This document shows positions 14,794 through 24,307 of a stretch of 64,000 nucleotides of DNA, piece after piece. This DNA is from JAJRTA01 sp965603125 (lineage in GTDB: Bacteria > Zixibacteria > MSB-5A5 > GN15 > FEB-12). The translations under genes and the position numbers were made by a program. Location of the stretch: positions 1-64,000 of the forward strand of contig CBFDBU010000003.1 of NCBI GenBank assembly GCA_965603125.1, read 5' to 3'. How positions within the stretch are numbered: the first letter of the stretch is position 1; each line of letters opens with the position of its first letter. The notes beneath the pieces are model-generated. The model searched no databases and was not told where the DNA came from. It saw only the letters and a list, made by a program, of their open reading frames with translations.

Positions 14794-15922
14794 GGCCGAC
14801 CTCCGTTCTCAGCAGCGCACGCGCCGTCCGGTCGGGATCCGGAGCTTTCAGGTCGCCGATTCCTCCCGGGGAGTCCGATACCAGCGCGATTTTCCAGCCC
14901 GTAACGTCGGCAACCGCCAAGGCCGACCCAATCCGATCGGTCAGGTCCAGCATGGTCATGGCGGTGTGAGTCGGCGCCAGAGGTTCCATCAGCGTGGCCA
15001 TTGTTAGAGCATCGCGGGAACGCATCAGGCTTGAGAAAACCGCGAACCGATAACCGGGGTCTATCTGATCAAGCCTGGCGGCCAATACCCGTCTGCCCTC
15101 CTCGTCAGCAGCAAGGCCCGGAGTATCGATCAGTTGGATTGCATCGGAGATAGGCTCAGGCTTGCCGCCCGAATCCACCTGCTCGGCAACAGTGGCGCCG
15201 AGGACCTCGGCATAGCCGCAAAGCTCATCATAGGCGCCCAGTTTGCGGTCATCGAGACTGACCAGGGACACCTTCCGCTTTTCCTGGATCACCAGACGCG
15301 CCGCCAATTTGCCCATAACCGACGACTTGCCGGACCCGGCCGGGCCAACGAAAACCACCCGGTCACCCGGCTGGAAAGTCACTGCGGGCGTCATCACCGA
15401 CGAGAGATGCTCGACCAGGGTGCTTCTGACCCGGTCTTCGATATTGTCTTCCGCGCCGCCCTGGCTGAGAGCCAGGCCGAGAACGGAGGAGACAAACTCC
15501 TCCGGCAGATCAGCATCGTGGAGCCGGTCATGGATTTTTCTGACAGCCTCGGGTGCGCCACCGCTGGACCGGAACGGTCGCTCGACAGAGACGAGCCAAT
15601 CGAGCTTGCGATCAAGTTCATCAAGCCGCCGGTAAATGCCGGCCTCTGTCGAACCAGTATCGGCAGGCTCCATCGGCGGCGCTGACCGGACAGAATCTTC
15701 CAATAAAGCGGGTCGCCCGGTCTGACTTGCGTCGGGGGTCGAGAGAACTGACGCCTGCGCCACTGTCGGGTTCTCAAGGCAAGCCGTGATCTCCACGCGG
15801 GGGCCGCCCCGGCGATCCGTCAGTTGGCGGGTTTTCAGTACAACTGCGTTGCCGCCCATTTCCTTGCGCACTGTCTTTAAGGCAGCCGATGCAGATTCCG
15901 CCGTGAAAGACTTAATTATCAT
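14786..15922 (-). CDS. flhF: FlhF, SRP-type GTPase for flagellar placement
   Basis: This 378-residue protein has the FlhF N-terminal segment (MIIKSFTAESASAALKTVRKEMG), a variable B region and the SRP GTPase NG domain: P-loop GPAGSGKSS (about residues 190-198), DDRKLGAYDEL (the DTYRIGA equivalent) and DTPGLA (DTAG in most relatives). The G-motifs are noticeably divergent: LDLTD replaces TKLDET. GTP binding is likely but may be tuned differently. It overlaps flhA by 11 bases and flhG by 8. Confidence 0.9.
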   Translation of the reverse strand: MIIKSFTAESASAALKTVRKEMGGNAVVLKTRQLTDRRGGPRVEITACLENPTVAQASVLSTPDASQTGRPALLEDSVRSAPPMEPADTGSTEAGIYRRLDELDRKLDWLVSVERPFRSSGGAPEAVRKIHDRLHDADLPEEFVSSVLGLALSQGGAEDNIEDRVRSTLVEHLSSVMTPAVTFQPGDRVVFVGPAGSGKSSVMGKLAARLVIQEKRKVSLVSLDDRKLGAYDELCGYAEVLGATVAEQVDSGGKPEPISDAIQLIDTPGLAADEEGRRVLAARLDQIDPGYRFAVFSSLMRSRDALTMATLMEPLAPTHTAMTMLDLTDRIGSALAVADVTGWKIALVSDSPGGIGDLKAPDPDRTARALLRTEVGLE

Positions 15923-18008
15923 CTTGTAACCTCACCATTCCTGTGGAAATCAACTCAACGTCGGACATGATCTCGTTGTAGGAGACGACGGCCAAACCGC
16001 CGTACCTTGCTTCGACCAGCCGTCGCAGCGCCAGCCGGATGTTGGGTGAGCAGATGCAGACGGGACTTACGCCCGTGGTCTGAGTCCGCACCAACTCCTC
16101 GCCGATCTTCTCCAACAGCTTCTCGGCCAGAGCCGGGTCGAGCACCAGCATCAATCCCTGCTTGGTGTTCTGGACGGCTTCCGAGAGTTGCTGCTCGACT
16201 GATGGATCTATCGTGAACACATTGATTTTGCCGTCCTGATTCTTATAGAGCTCGGTGATCTGCCGCTTGAGAGCCATGCGGACGTATTCCGTCAGCACGT
16301 CGGATTCCTTGGTGACCCCGATGTAGTCGGATATCGTTTCCAGAATCGTCGCCAGGTCACGAATCGGAACCCGTTCTCTCAAGAGACCCTGTAGCACTTT
16401 CTGCAGCGTGCCCAGAGGCACTACCTCCGGGATAATCGATTCGACCAGGGCTGGGTAGTCCTCCTTGAGAGTATCGACCAGGTGCTGCACATCCTGGCGC
16501 GTGAGGAGCTCAGCAGCGGCAGCACGGATCACCTCGGTCAGGTGGGTGGCGGCCACCGCCGAAGGCTCCACGACAGTGAAGTTCTTGGCCTCGGCCACCT
16601 CTCTCAGGTTGGGAATAATCCAAATGGCCTCCAGGCCGAAGGCCGGGTCGCGGGTGGCAAACCCGTCCATCTTCTCCTCCACGAAACCGGGATTGATCGC
16701 CAGAAGATGATCGACCATGAGTTCGGAGGCGGCAACCTTGATCCCCTTGACCTTGATCTGGTACTGGTTGGGTTTGAGCTGGACGTTGTCCCTGATCCGG
16801 ACGGGCGGGACTACGATACCCATCTCGGCCGCCAGTTGCTTACGAATGACCTGGATCCGATTGAGAAGATCCCCACCCTGGCCCGCATCCACAAGAGGGA
16901 TGAGGCCGTACCCGATCTCGAGTCCCAGGGCATCCACTTTCAGTATATCCTCCGTGCGCTCCTCGGGAACGGCTTTGGCTTTTGCCTTTTCCTGCTCTTC
17001 CTCGAGGACCGCTGCTGCGGCTCGCTTTTTCGCCTCTGAAGTCACATATCCTATGCCCCCCACGAGCAGGCCCAGCAACGCGAAGGTGATGGTGGGCATC
17101 CCCGGTAGTAACGCGAAAACGAACAAGACCAGGGCCGTGACCATGATCGCGCGCGGCTGGCGAGTGAGTTGGCCCGCCATATCTTTGCCCATGTTGTCCT
17201 TCGCGGCAGAACGAGTCACGATGATACCGGCGGCGGTCGAAACCAGAAGGGCCGGAATCTGCGTGACCAATCCGTCACCGATAGACAGCAGGGAATAAGT
17301 GCGGATTGCCTCAGGCAGACTGAGCCCGTTCAGAACCATGCCGATCACGAAACCGCCGATGATATTGATCAGCGTGATCAGGATGCTGGCAATGGCGTCG
17401 CCGCGGACAAACTTGGATGCCCCGTCCATGGCCCCGTAGAAGTCGGCCTCACGGGCGATCTCCTCCCGACGCCGGCGCGCTTCCTGCTCGCTTACGATTC
17501 CGGCGTTGAGATCAGCGTCGATAGCCATCTGCTTGCCGGGCATGGCATCCAGCGTGAACCGGGCGGCTACTTCGGAGATACGCGTGGCCCCCTTGGTAAT
17601 GACTACGAACTGAATGATGACCAGAATGACGAAGACGATGAAGCCGACGACGTAGTTGCCCTGGACGACAAAGTTACCGAAAGAATTGATCACTTCGCCG
17701 GCGTAGGCCTGGCCTAAGATCAGCCGGGTCGAGGCCACGTTGAGGGCCAGGCGCATGAGAGTCACAATCAGCAGCATGCTGGGAAAAACCGAGAGGTCTA
17801 AAGGCCGGGTTATGTACAGCGTGGTCAGGAGGACCACCAGTGAAAAGGTGATGTTAAACGCCAGCGCAAAGTCCAGAAGGCCGGTCGGGATGGGAATAAC
17901 CAGTACGCCGATAACAGCCACGACGGCCAGCGACAGGATGATGTCGGAGCGCTTGGAGAGCAACTCGAAGATGCCCTTGGGCTTCTGTTCGGCGGCCATC
18001 TTAGCCAA
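15912..18008 (-). CDS. flhA: FlhA, flagellar type III export gate protein
   Basis: This 698-residue inner-membrane protein has about eight transmembrane helices in the first 330 residues, with the FHIPEP-type conserved stretch (AFNITFSLVVLLTTLY, FTLDAMPGKQMAIDADLNAG). A linker and a large cytoplasmic domain (about 350-690) that binds chaperone-cargo complexes follow. Full length matches the family. It overlaps flhB by 8 bases and flhF by 11, in the order fliR-flhB-flhA-flhF. Confidence 0.97.
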   Translation of the reverse strand: MAKMAAEQKPKGIFELLSKRSDIILSLAVVAVIGVLVIPIPTGLLDFALAFNITFSLVVLLTTLYITRPLDLSVFPSMLLIVTLMRLALNVASTRLILGQAYAGEVINSFGNFVVQGNYVVGFIVFVILVIIQFVVITKGATRISEVAARFTLDAMPGKQMAIDADLNAGIVSEQEARRRREEIAREADFYGAMDGASKFVRGDAIASILITLINIIGGFVIGMVLNGLSLPEAIRTYSLLSIGDGLVTQIPALLVSTAAGIIVTRSAAKDNMGKDMAGQLTRQPRAIMVTALVLFVFALLPGMPTITFALLGLLVGGIGYVTSEAKKRAAAAVLEEEQEKAKAKAVPEERTEDILKVDALGLEIGYGLIPLVDAGQGGDLLNRIQVIRKQLAAEMGIVVPPVRIRDNVQLKPNQYQIKVKGIKVAASELMVDHLLAINPGFVEEKMDGFATRDPAFGLEAIWIIPNLREVAEAKNFTVVEPSAVAATHLTEVIRAAAAELLTRQDVQHLVDTLKEDYPALVESIIPEVVPLGTLQKVLQGLLRERVPIRDLATILETISDYIGVTKESDVLTEYVRMALKRQITELYKNQDGKINVFTIDPSVEQQLSEAVQNTKQGLMLVLDPALAEKLLEKIGEELVRTQTTGVSPVCICSPNIRLALRRLVEARYGGLAVVSYNEIMSDVELISTGMVRLQDDN

Positions 18009-19071
18009 TCACCTTTCCTTTGAGGCGGTAGACGTGGGCCAACAACTCAGCCACGGCGCGATACAAATTCGTGGGGATCGTCTCGCCGATGTCGACCATC
18101 TTGAACAGCGCCTGCGCCAGCGGTTTGTCCTCGACAACGGGAATGCCATGCTCGCGGGCGATTTGCTTAATCTTCTCGGCAATCAACCGCTGACCCTTGG
18201 CAACCACGTAGGGGGCAGCCGTCTCTTCAACTTCGTACTTGAGCGCCACAGCTAACTGAGTCGGGTTGGTGACGACCACGTCGGCCAGCGGCACCGCCTG
18301 CATCATTCGCCGGCGCGCCATCTCGCGCTGAACCTGGCGGATACGGGCTTTCAAGTGTGGGGAGCCCTCGGTGTCCTTATGCTCCTCCTTCATCTCCTGC
18401 TTGGACATGCGGATCGACTTCTCAAACTCGTAGCGCTGGTAGAGATAATCGAGAACGGCAATGGCGATCATCACGGCGCCCACTTTCAGGCCCAACTGGA
18501 CGGCCAGCTTGCCCATCGCCATCGCCAGTTGCGGCACTGTCATATCGGGCAGCAGGAAAAAGGACTCGAATTCGCCGGCGATCGACATGTAAGCGACAAA
18601 GCCCACGATGGAGAGTTTTATGACGTTCTTGACCAGTTCCACCAGCGAGCGCACCGCGAACAGCCGCTTGAGGCCCTTGACAAGGTCAAGTTTCTCAAGC
18701 TTGGGTTCGATAGCCTTGGGGGAGATCTTGAAACCGACCTGGACCACGTTGGCCGCGAGGGCTATCACCACCGTGACGGTAAGGATCGGTGCCATGATCA
18801 GGAAAAAGCGGAGTATGTAATCCCCGAACACCTTGACGAAAGTGGGATCGGCGGCTGCAATGGACGGCGCGTTGGCCATGGTGTGACTCATCAGCCCCAT
18901 GATGTGCCCGGACAAGTGCGGACCCAGCATGTAGAGAGTCAGGAAACCGAAACAGAGCATAGCGGCCGAGTTCAGCTCCGGCGATTTGGCAACTCGTCCT
19001 TCCTCGCGCGCCTTCTCCCGGCGCCGCCGAGTTGCCTTCTCCGTTCTTTCCTGGAAGTCCTCGCCTGCCAT
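18001..19071 (-). CDS. flhB: FlhB, flagellar export substrate-specificity switch
   Basis: This 356-residue protein has a basic N-terminus (QERTEKATRRRREKAREEGRV), four membrane helices and a cytoplasmic domain. FlhB self-cleaves between Asn and Pro of an NPTH motif to switch export from hook to filament proteins. Here the motif reads NPTQ (VVTNPTQLAVAL), keeping the Asn-Pro pair but losing the His. The remaining features (KYEVEE, PVVEDKPLAQAL) are standard. Confidence 0.96.
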   Translation of the reverse strand: MAGEDFQERTEKATRRRREKAREEGRVAKSPELNSAAMLCFGFLTLYMLGPHLSGHIMGLMSHTMANAPSIAAADPTFVKVFGDYILRFFLIMAPILTVTVVIALAANVVQVGFKISPKAIEPKLEKLDLVKGLKRLFAVRSLVELVKNVIKLSIVGFVAYMSIAGEFESFFLLPDMTVPQLAMAMGKLAVQLGLKVGAVMIAIAVLDYLYQRYEFEKSIRMSKQEMKEEHKDTEGSPHLKARIRQVQREMARRRMMQAVPLADVVVTNPTQLAVALKYEVEETAAPYVVAKGQRLIAEKIKQIAREHGIPVVEDKPLAQALFKMVDIGETIPTNLYRAVAELLAHVYRLKGKVIG

Positions 19072-19077
19072 GCGCGT

Positions 19078-19866
19078 TTACGCCTCCCCCATGACCAGAA
19101 GCAGGAGCTTCAACTCGCGGTCCAGGTAGCTTGAGGTTCTCTCCAGGATGTATGCGAAAATCGGGAGTGACATTCCGATCACGACAAACCCGACCGCTAT
19201 CTTGATGGGGAAACCAACAAAGAACACGTTCATGGTCGGTACCATCTTGGCAATGGTGCCAAGCGCAACGTCGGTCAGAAAGAGACAGATCATGATCGGG
19301 GAGGCGACCTTAAGGGCAATTATGAACAGGTAGGCAGTGTACTTGATGATCATGTCGCCGGCGGCGGCGCTACAGTTCAGGCCCCCGATCGGGACCACGG
19401 CGTAGCTGTCGGCAAGGGCCGAAATGACCATGTGGTGGCCGTTGATAGCCAGGAAAATCACCACCGCCATCATGTACCAGAATCGCCCGATGAGTGATAC
19501 CTGGCTTGACAGGGAGGCATCGAAAACGGTCACCATCGCCAGCCCCAACTGGTAGCCGATCATGCTTCCGGCCGTCAGCACGCCCATAAACAGCAGACGG
19601 AACAAGAGGCCGATAACCAGACCGACCAACAGTTCCTTGACCGCCAGACCAGCCAACTGCCAGGAAGACTCCGCCTGGGGCAGAGGCGGCAGGTTGAGAG
19701 AGGACAGCAGAATCAGCGACAACAGGATGAGCAAACCGATCTTGACCAACTTGGGAATGGCCTTGTCTCCGAACACCGGGGCCACCACGAACATGCCCGT
19801 TGCCCTCAGGATCAAAAGAGGGAGCATCTGAAGCTGATCGGCACCGTAGTTTATGAAGTCAAACAA
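19078..19866 (-). CDS. fliR: FliR, flagellar export apparatus protein
   Basis: This 262-residue membrane protein has about six transmembrane helices and the family's N-terminal pattern (LPLLILRATGMFVVAPVFGDKAIP) and QLGLAMVTVFD. It forms part of the export gate core with FliP and FliQ. Start TTG at 19866 has only a weak ribosome-binding site. A 212-bp spacer without any evident gene separates it from fliQ, larger than elsewhere in this block. Confidence 0.94.
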   Translation of the reverse strand: MFDFINYGADQLQMLPLLILRATGMFVVAPVFGDKAIPKLVKIGLLILLSLILLSSLNLPPLPQAESSWQLAGLAVKELLVGLVIGLLFRLLFMGVLTAGSMIGYQLGLAMVTVFDASLSSQVSLIGRFWYMMAVVIFLAINGHHMVISALADSYAVVPIGGLNCSAAAGDMIIKYTAYLFIIALKVASPIMICLFLTDVALGTIAKMVPTMNVFFVGFPIKIAVGFVVIGMSLPIFAYILERTSSYLDRELKLLLLVMGEA

Positions 19867-20078
19867 CTATCAAATCCGCACAATTCGAGTTAATCGTCCT
19901 TTACCGATTTCAAATCGTGTGCCGAAGTGAAACAGTTGGGCTGACGCCTGTAACTTATTGGTGTGGCGGGGCTTGCGGGTTGAGCAAAAACAACCGAGAG
20001 GATTTTCAAGCTCGCCGAGGAAACATTTGCCGGGTCAACCGGGCAATCGATGCGCAGTCACGGTTTACCCCAGACGTG

Positions 20079-20348
20079 CTATCCGACCAGGGTCGGGATC
20101 ATCTCATAGAGGTGGCGGGTGAAGTCTGTAACCATGTTGATCATCCAGGGAAGGAATATCAGCAGAGCCAGGGCCACAGCCAGAATCTTGGGAACAAAGG
20201 TAAGGGTCATCTCCTGTATCTGGGTGACAGCCTGAAAGAGGGCAATGCTCACTCCGACAACCAGGCCGAAAAGAAGCATCGGGCCGGAAATCATCAGCAT
20301 TAGGATGAGCGCCTCACGACCGATACTGACAACCATTTGCGGGTTCAT
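20079..20348 (-). CDS. fliQ: FliQ, flagellar export apparatus protein
   Basis: This 89-residue protein of two transmembrane helices has the family marks REALILMLMISGPMLLFGLVVG and FQAVTQIQEMTLTFVPKI. It packs against FliP/FliR in the export gate. Full length. It is 17 bp after fliP, so co-transcribed. Confidence 0.95.
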   Translation of the reverse strand: MNPQMVVSIGREALILMLMISGPMLLFGLVVGVSIALFQAVTQIQEMTLTFVPKILAVALALLIFLPWMINMVTDFTRHLYEMIPTLVG

Positions 20349-20365
20349 ATCCTGCCTTCCCTTTT

Positions 20366-21118
20366 CTACATGTGAAACGATTCCACCAACGACTTGACCA
20401 GCAGATACCAGCCGTCGACCAGCACAAACAACAGAATCTTGAACGGCAGCGAGACAATAATCGGCGGCAGCATCATCATCCCCATCGACATCAGCACCGA
20501 CGCCACCACCATGTCGATCACGAGGAACGGGACGAAGAGCACAAACGCTATCTGGAAAGCGGTACGTAGTTCCGATATGACATATCCCGGCACCAGCACG
20601 TGCAGCGGGACGTCATCTTTGTCTTCGGGTCGTTCCATCCCGGCGATATTAACAAACAGGGCCAGGTCCTTTTCGCGCGTCTGAGAGAGCATGAAGGTTT
20701 TAATCGGTTCCGTTGCCTTGTCGAACGCCTCCTGCCCCGTAATTTCCTTGTCCAGGTATGGTTTTATCCCCTCGGTATAGGACCGGTTGACCACCGGCGA
20801 CATCAGGAAGAACGTCAGTATCAAAGCCAGCGCTACGAGAAGCTGGTTGGGCGGCATCTGATGGATGCCCATAGCGTGTCGTAAGAAGGACAAGACGACC
20901 ACGATCCTCACAAACGAGGTGACCATGATCAGGATCGACGGCGCCAACGCCAGCACCGTCATCAGGATAATGATCTGCAGCGTTACGGAGAGGTCTCCCG
21001 GTTCGGCGGCTTCGCCCACCTGGACGGAGATTTTCGGCAGTGTTTGCGCGGCCAGATCCACAGCCGACAGCATGATCGCCGAACAGACCAGAAAGACCAA
21101 TTTGAGGCGTTTCTTCAT
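20366..21118 (-). CDS. fliP: FliP, flagellar export apparatus protein
   Basis: This 250-residue protein has a cleavable signal peptide (MKKRLKLVFLVCSAIMLSAVDLAAQ) and four membrane helices. Family blocks are MTSFVRIVVVLSFLRHAMG (written here as VTSFVRIVVVLSFLRHAMGIHQMPPN), LALFVNIA and the C-terminal FKILLFVLVDGW. It nucleates the export gate. Normal length. Confidence 0.96.
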   Translation of the reverse strand: MKKRLKLVFLVCSAIMLSAVDLAAQTLPKISVQVGEAAEPGDLSVTLQIIILMTVLALAPSILIMVTSFVRIVVVLSFLRHAMGIHQMPPNQLLVALALILTFFLMSPVVNRSYTEGIKPYLDKEITGQEAFDKATEPIKTFMLSQTREKDLALFVNIAGMERPEDKDDVPLHVLVPGYVISELRTAFQIAFVLFVPFLVIDMVVASVLMSMGMMMLPPIIVSLPFKILLFVLVDGWYLLVKSLVESFHM

Positions 21119-21204
21119 ATCCTATATGTCCTTCCGCAAGCCTCGCAACGTCCATATTGCGAACCTTCCCTTGCGGCCATAGAGCAATTCCCGGCCGGGT
21201 TTCG

Positions 21205-21783
21205 CTATGCTTCCAGGGCCGCACGACTGCGGCCGAGACCGATTCTCCTCACCCGGTCGGAAGCTGCCGTGAGCAGCTTCTTGAAACTGTCCGATTCCTT
21301 CCTGTTCGTTTGGACAGCCATGATCTGGGCCGTCTGCCGGGCGTCGAGCTCGGTCAGAACGGAAATCCGGCTGTCGGTCACACCGATGAGTACTGACTTG
21401 TCGGCCACCCGCACGAGAGACACCGTTCTCTTGGGGGCGACGAATGTTGTTTCGAGCACCTCCAGGGCGCCGGTGCGCCGGTCGCCGGAACGGCGGCCGC
21501 TCATGAGTCGCTTGAGAGCATAGAGACCCGCATAGATGCAGGCTATGACCAGCACCAGGGCGGCGCCCATTCTCAGCAGCGACGGCAGGACTGTGTTCGT
21601 GTAGGTTGGTTGGGGCTGGCCGTTTTCATCGCCCGTCACAGATGTCTGCTCGGGACTGCCGGACGGCGTCAGGCGGTCGCTTTGACCGCTGCCGGGGCCA
21701 ATGAGGAGCAGGCCGACAATAGCCAACAGCAGCACTCCTCCCACCAGCACCGGCGATCGGCGATTCCGATTACTGTTCATCAC
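21205..21783 (-). CDS. fliO: FliO-like flagellar export accessory protein
   Basis: This 192-residue protein has a signal-anchor (about residues 10-28) and a second transmembrane helix (LLRMGAALVLVIACIYAGLYAL). The FliO-type soluble domain follows: LEVLETTFVAPKRTVSLVRVADKSVLIGVTDSRISVL. FliO helps assemble the FliP ring. It lies between fliN (14-base overlap) and fliP, the standard position. Confidence 0.9.
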   Translation of the reverse strand: MMNSNRNRRSPVLVGGVLLLAIVGLLLIGPGSGQSDRLTPSGSPEQTSVTGDENGQPQPTYTNTVLPSLLRMGAALVLVIACIYAGLYALKRLMSGRRSGDRRTGALEVLETTFVAPKRTVSLVRVADKSVLIGVTDSRISVLTELDARQTAQIMAVQTNRKESDSFKKLLTAASDRVRRIGLGRSRAALEA

Positions 21784-22453
21784 CGAGTATTTTCAGCCTT
21801 TCCCCGGGCGTCATGAGTTGTGTGACGCGCACACCGAAGTTCTCATCGACGACCACAACCTCCCCGCGCGCCACCACCTTGAAGTTGACCAGAAGGTCAA
21901 CCGGCTCGCCGGCCAGCTTGGCCAATTCCACCACCGACCCCGGACCCAGAGAAAGGATGTCGGAAATCGACATTTTCGTTCTGCCCAGTTCGATCGAGAC
22001 CGGCAGGTTGATGTCCAGCAGCATGTCGATGTTCTGACTCGGTCGATCTCCGGCCGGCTGCGACAACTGCTGAAACTCGGCGTTGGATACGGCCGCCGTG
22101 TTGAAATTGATATCTTCCGGTGAAGCTCCGCCTTCCTCTTTGGGCAGATCCTCGAGCATCGCCAGCATGGCCGCCTCGGCGTCTTCCTCGTTGGCGTCAC
22201 CTTCGTTGACGATTTCGGCCGGGTCGGGTTCCGCCTCCTCACCGGCGTTACCCTCCTCAATCACACCCACGGCGGCAGCGTCCCCGGAGTCCTGGACCAC
22301 CTCGTCCGATTCGCCCGGCTGGTCAGCGGGGGTATCGGCGCTGCCCTCGTCAGGCGCAGCCGACTCCGGCGGAGTTGCGGTTTCCGCCTGCTCAGCCGCC
22401 TGGTCTTCCGATGCGCTCTCGTCGGGGACATTCAGATCATTTTCATCTGCCAT
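21770..22453 (-). CDS. fliN: FliN, flagellar motor switch protein with long acidic N-terminal extension
   Basis: The C-terminal 90 residues are a SpoA domain (MLLDINLPVSIELGRTKMSISDIL, GEPVDLLVNFKVVARGEVVVVDENFGVRV), the usual FliN core. The first ~130 residues are extremely acidic and Ala/Glu/Asp-rich (ESASEDQAAEQAE...), making the protein about twice the family's minimum length. The extension looks disordered and contains no CheC/CheX phosphatase domain, so this is not FliY. It works with FliM in the C-ring. Confidence 0.94.
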   Translation of the reverse strand: MADENDLNVPDESASEDQAAEQAETATPPESAAPDEGSADTPADQPGESDEVVQDSGDAAAVGVIEEGNAGEEAEPDPAEIVNEGDANEEDAEAAMLAMLEDLPKEEGGASPEDINFNTAAVSNAEFQQLSQPAGDRPSQNIDMLLDINLPVSIELGRTKMSISDILSLGPGSVVELAKLAGEPVDLLVNFKVVARGEVVVVDENFGVRVTQLMTPGERLKILGDEQ

Positions 22454-22456
22454 ATC

Positions 22457-23452
22457 TTAGTTCTCCTGTGAGTTCTCCACCAACGATTCCAGAATCTGAA
22501 TGGCCCGCTTTTTGCCGGAAATTCCCGGCCGGGCCAGAAACTTCTTCGCCCTGTTAATAAAGACTGTAACCGGCTCGTTGATTTGGTGCTGAGACGGAAC
22601 GATATCATCTACTTTGAGGCTCAGGAAATCCCTTATCCTGATATCGGTGCACAGAAGCACCGCCGTGAGGTCAGCATCCACGAGGCTCAGGTTGACCAGG
22701 TTTGCAACCCGATCGCTTTCGAGGTTCTTCCTCTTGGTGGCGTCAATCCAGTTCTGTGCGGAGAGCTTGGTAATGACCGGCTCCAGCGATACATAGGGAT
22801 AGCAGACAGTCAGAAGTCCGGTTGCCTGGAACAGCTTGATCTGGAACGAAACCACCACTACCGTCTCCCCGGGCGGGACGATCTGGATAAACTGCGGGTT
22901 GGTCTCGAAACTCTTCTGCTCGGTTTCCATCTTGACAATGTTCTCCCAGGCTTCCTCAAGCTCCTGATAGAGCTTGGCTGCCAGGCGTCCCATCACCGTC
23001 CGCTCGATTCCCGTCAGTTCGCGTTCCGTCTCGAGTGTCTTGCCGCCGCCGCCGAACATGCGGTCGATCAGCGAGAAGGTCAGGGTAGGATTGAAGTCCA
23101 CCAGGCAGCCGCCTTCCAGGGGCGGAGCCGCGAAGGTGAATGTGCACGAGGGGCTGACAAGCGACATGATGAACTCCGAGTACGTTATCTGGTCCACTGA
23201 GACCAGATCCACGTCCACGATCGTCCTCAACACAGCCGAGAGGGTCGAACCGTAGTGGCCACCGAAATTGTCGTGGAGGTTCTCCAGGGTGCGAATCTGA
23301 TCCTTGGATACCCGGTTGGGGTGCCTGAAGTCGTATGCTACTACCGAGCGCCGCTTGTCGTCATCCAACCGTTCCTCACTGATGTCCCCCTCGCCCGCGG
23401 ACACGGTAGTCAACAGAGCATCAATCTCGTCCTGTGAGAGTATTTTTGCCAC
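22457..23452 (-). CDS. fliM: FliM, flagellar motor switch protein
   Basis: This 331-residue protein begins with the CheY-P-binding peptide LSQDEIDALL. The middle domain has GGxG-type sequence (RMFGGGGKTLET), and a C-terminal SpoA domain (VDADLTAVLLCTDIRIRDFLSLKVDDIV) pairs with FliN. Complete and in the usual fliL-fliM-fliN order. Retention of the CheY-binding peptide implies that a chemotaxis pathway exists elsewhere in the genome. Confidence 0.96.
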   Translation of the reverse strand: MAKILSQDEIDALLTTVSAGEGDISEERLDDDKRRSVVAYDFRHPNRVSKDQIRTLENLHDNFGGHYGSTLSAVLRTIVDVDLVSVDQITYSEFIMSLVSPSCTFTFAAPPLEGGCLVDFNPTLTFSLIDRMFGGGGKTLETERELTGIERTVMGRLAAKLYQELEEAWENIVKMETEQKSFETNPQFIQIVPPGETVVVVSFQIKLFQATGLLTVCYPYVSLEPVITKLSAQNWIDATKRKNLESDRVANLVNLSLVDADLTAVLLCTDIRIRDFLSLKVDDIVPSQHQINEPVTVFINRAKKFLARPGISGKKRAIQILESLVENSQEN

Positions 23453-23467
23453 GACAGTCAGTTCCCG

Positions 23468-24076
23468 CTATTGGAGTACGAAGTCCGTGTAATAGACGGC
23501 GGTCAATTCATCGGTCTCCATGAGTTGCGAGACCCTCTTCTTTATCTGGTAGCGGGCGATCTCCTTCTGCTTGGGATCGGTGAGCTGCGCTACCGACTTG
23601 GCGGACAGGATTGTTATCAGGGCGTCGCGCACGAGCGGTTCCCGCGCCTCAAATTCGGCCGCCAGCCCCGCCGATTCCAACTCGAAGCCGAACGAGACCG
23701 AAAGAAACCGGGACCCGCCGGTCCCCGACGGGTTAACTACAATGTCCTTGACAGCGTATATGATCGAGGTACTCTCGCCTTGTTCACCGTCGGAGGCATG
23801 TTTCCTCGCGGGCTTGGCCTTGGGTTTTGGTTTCTCACTCCCACCGTGCGATGAGGCGGTAACCTCGGTCTGGCCGGAGCCGGCGCCGTCGGAGTTCGAC
23901 ATCATCGGTTTGACGACAAGCAGCGCCACCAGCAGGCCTACCACCACCGCTCCCAGACCCACGCCGGCGAAGACTATCAGTTTCTTCTTGCTACCCTTAG
24001 CACCGGCCTGGTCCCCCTCGGAGGATTTGCCGCCATCCGGGGTTTCCATCGTCGTTTTTTCTTCATCAGCCGCCAT
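23468..24076 (-). CDS. fliL: FliL, flagellar basal-body-associated protein
   Basis: This 202-residue protein has a cytoplasmic tail, a transmembrane helix (LIVFAGVGLGAVVVGLLVALLVV, about residues 33-55), a linker rich in Ser/Lys and a stomatin-like periplasmic domain (YAVKDIVVNPSGTGGSRFLSVSFGFEL, then REPLVRDALITILSAKSVAQL). FliL rings surround stators. It precedes fliM by 15 bp. Confidence 0.93.
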   Translation of the reverse strand: MAADEEKTTMETPDGGKSSEGDQAGAKGSKKKLIVFAGVGLGAVVVGLLVALLVVKPMMSNSDGAGSGQTEVTASSHGGSEKPKPKAKPARKHASDGEQGESTSIIYAVKDIVVNPSGTGGSRFLSVSFGFELESAGLAAEFEAREPLVRDALITILSAKSVAQLTDPKQKEIARYQIKKRVSQLMETDELTAVYYTDFVLQ

Positions 24077-24078
24077 GG

Positions 24079-24300
24079 TCAGCTCCCTAAAGAATCACCG
24101 CGGGGGACGGAATGCTCCACCCCCCGCGACTTCCGTTTGAATTCAGCCACCCGGTCTATGATGTCGTCGATGGTCTCCTTGACCATGATCTTCTTGCCCG
24201 TGGTCAGGCAGACGATGGTCTCGGGAACCGCCTCCACGAATTCAATCAGGCCGGCGTTGATAACCAGCGGCGAATCATCCAGTCGCGTGACTTTAATCAT
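24079..24300 (-). CDS. flbD: FlbD-family small flagellar protein
   Basis: This 73-residue protein has the FlbD signature MIKVTRLDDSPLVINAGLIEFVEAVPET and the tail VKETIDDIIDRVAEFKRK. Small FlbD proteins sit between flgE and the motor genes in many bacteria and affect motility by an unsettled mechanism. It is not the sigma-54 activator that shares the name in Caulobacter. It is 7 bp from flgE and 2 bp from fliL. Confidence 0.9.
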   Translation of the reverse strand: MIKVTRLDDSPLVINAGLIEFVEAVPETIVCLTTGKKIMVKETIDDIIDRVAEFKRKSRGVEHSVPRGDSLGS

Positions 24301-24307
24301 CTACTTA

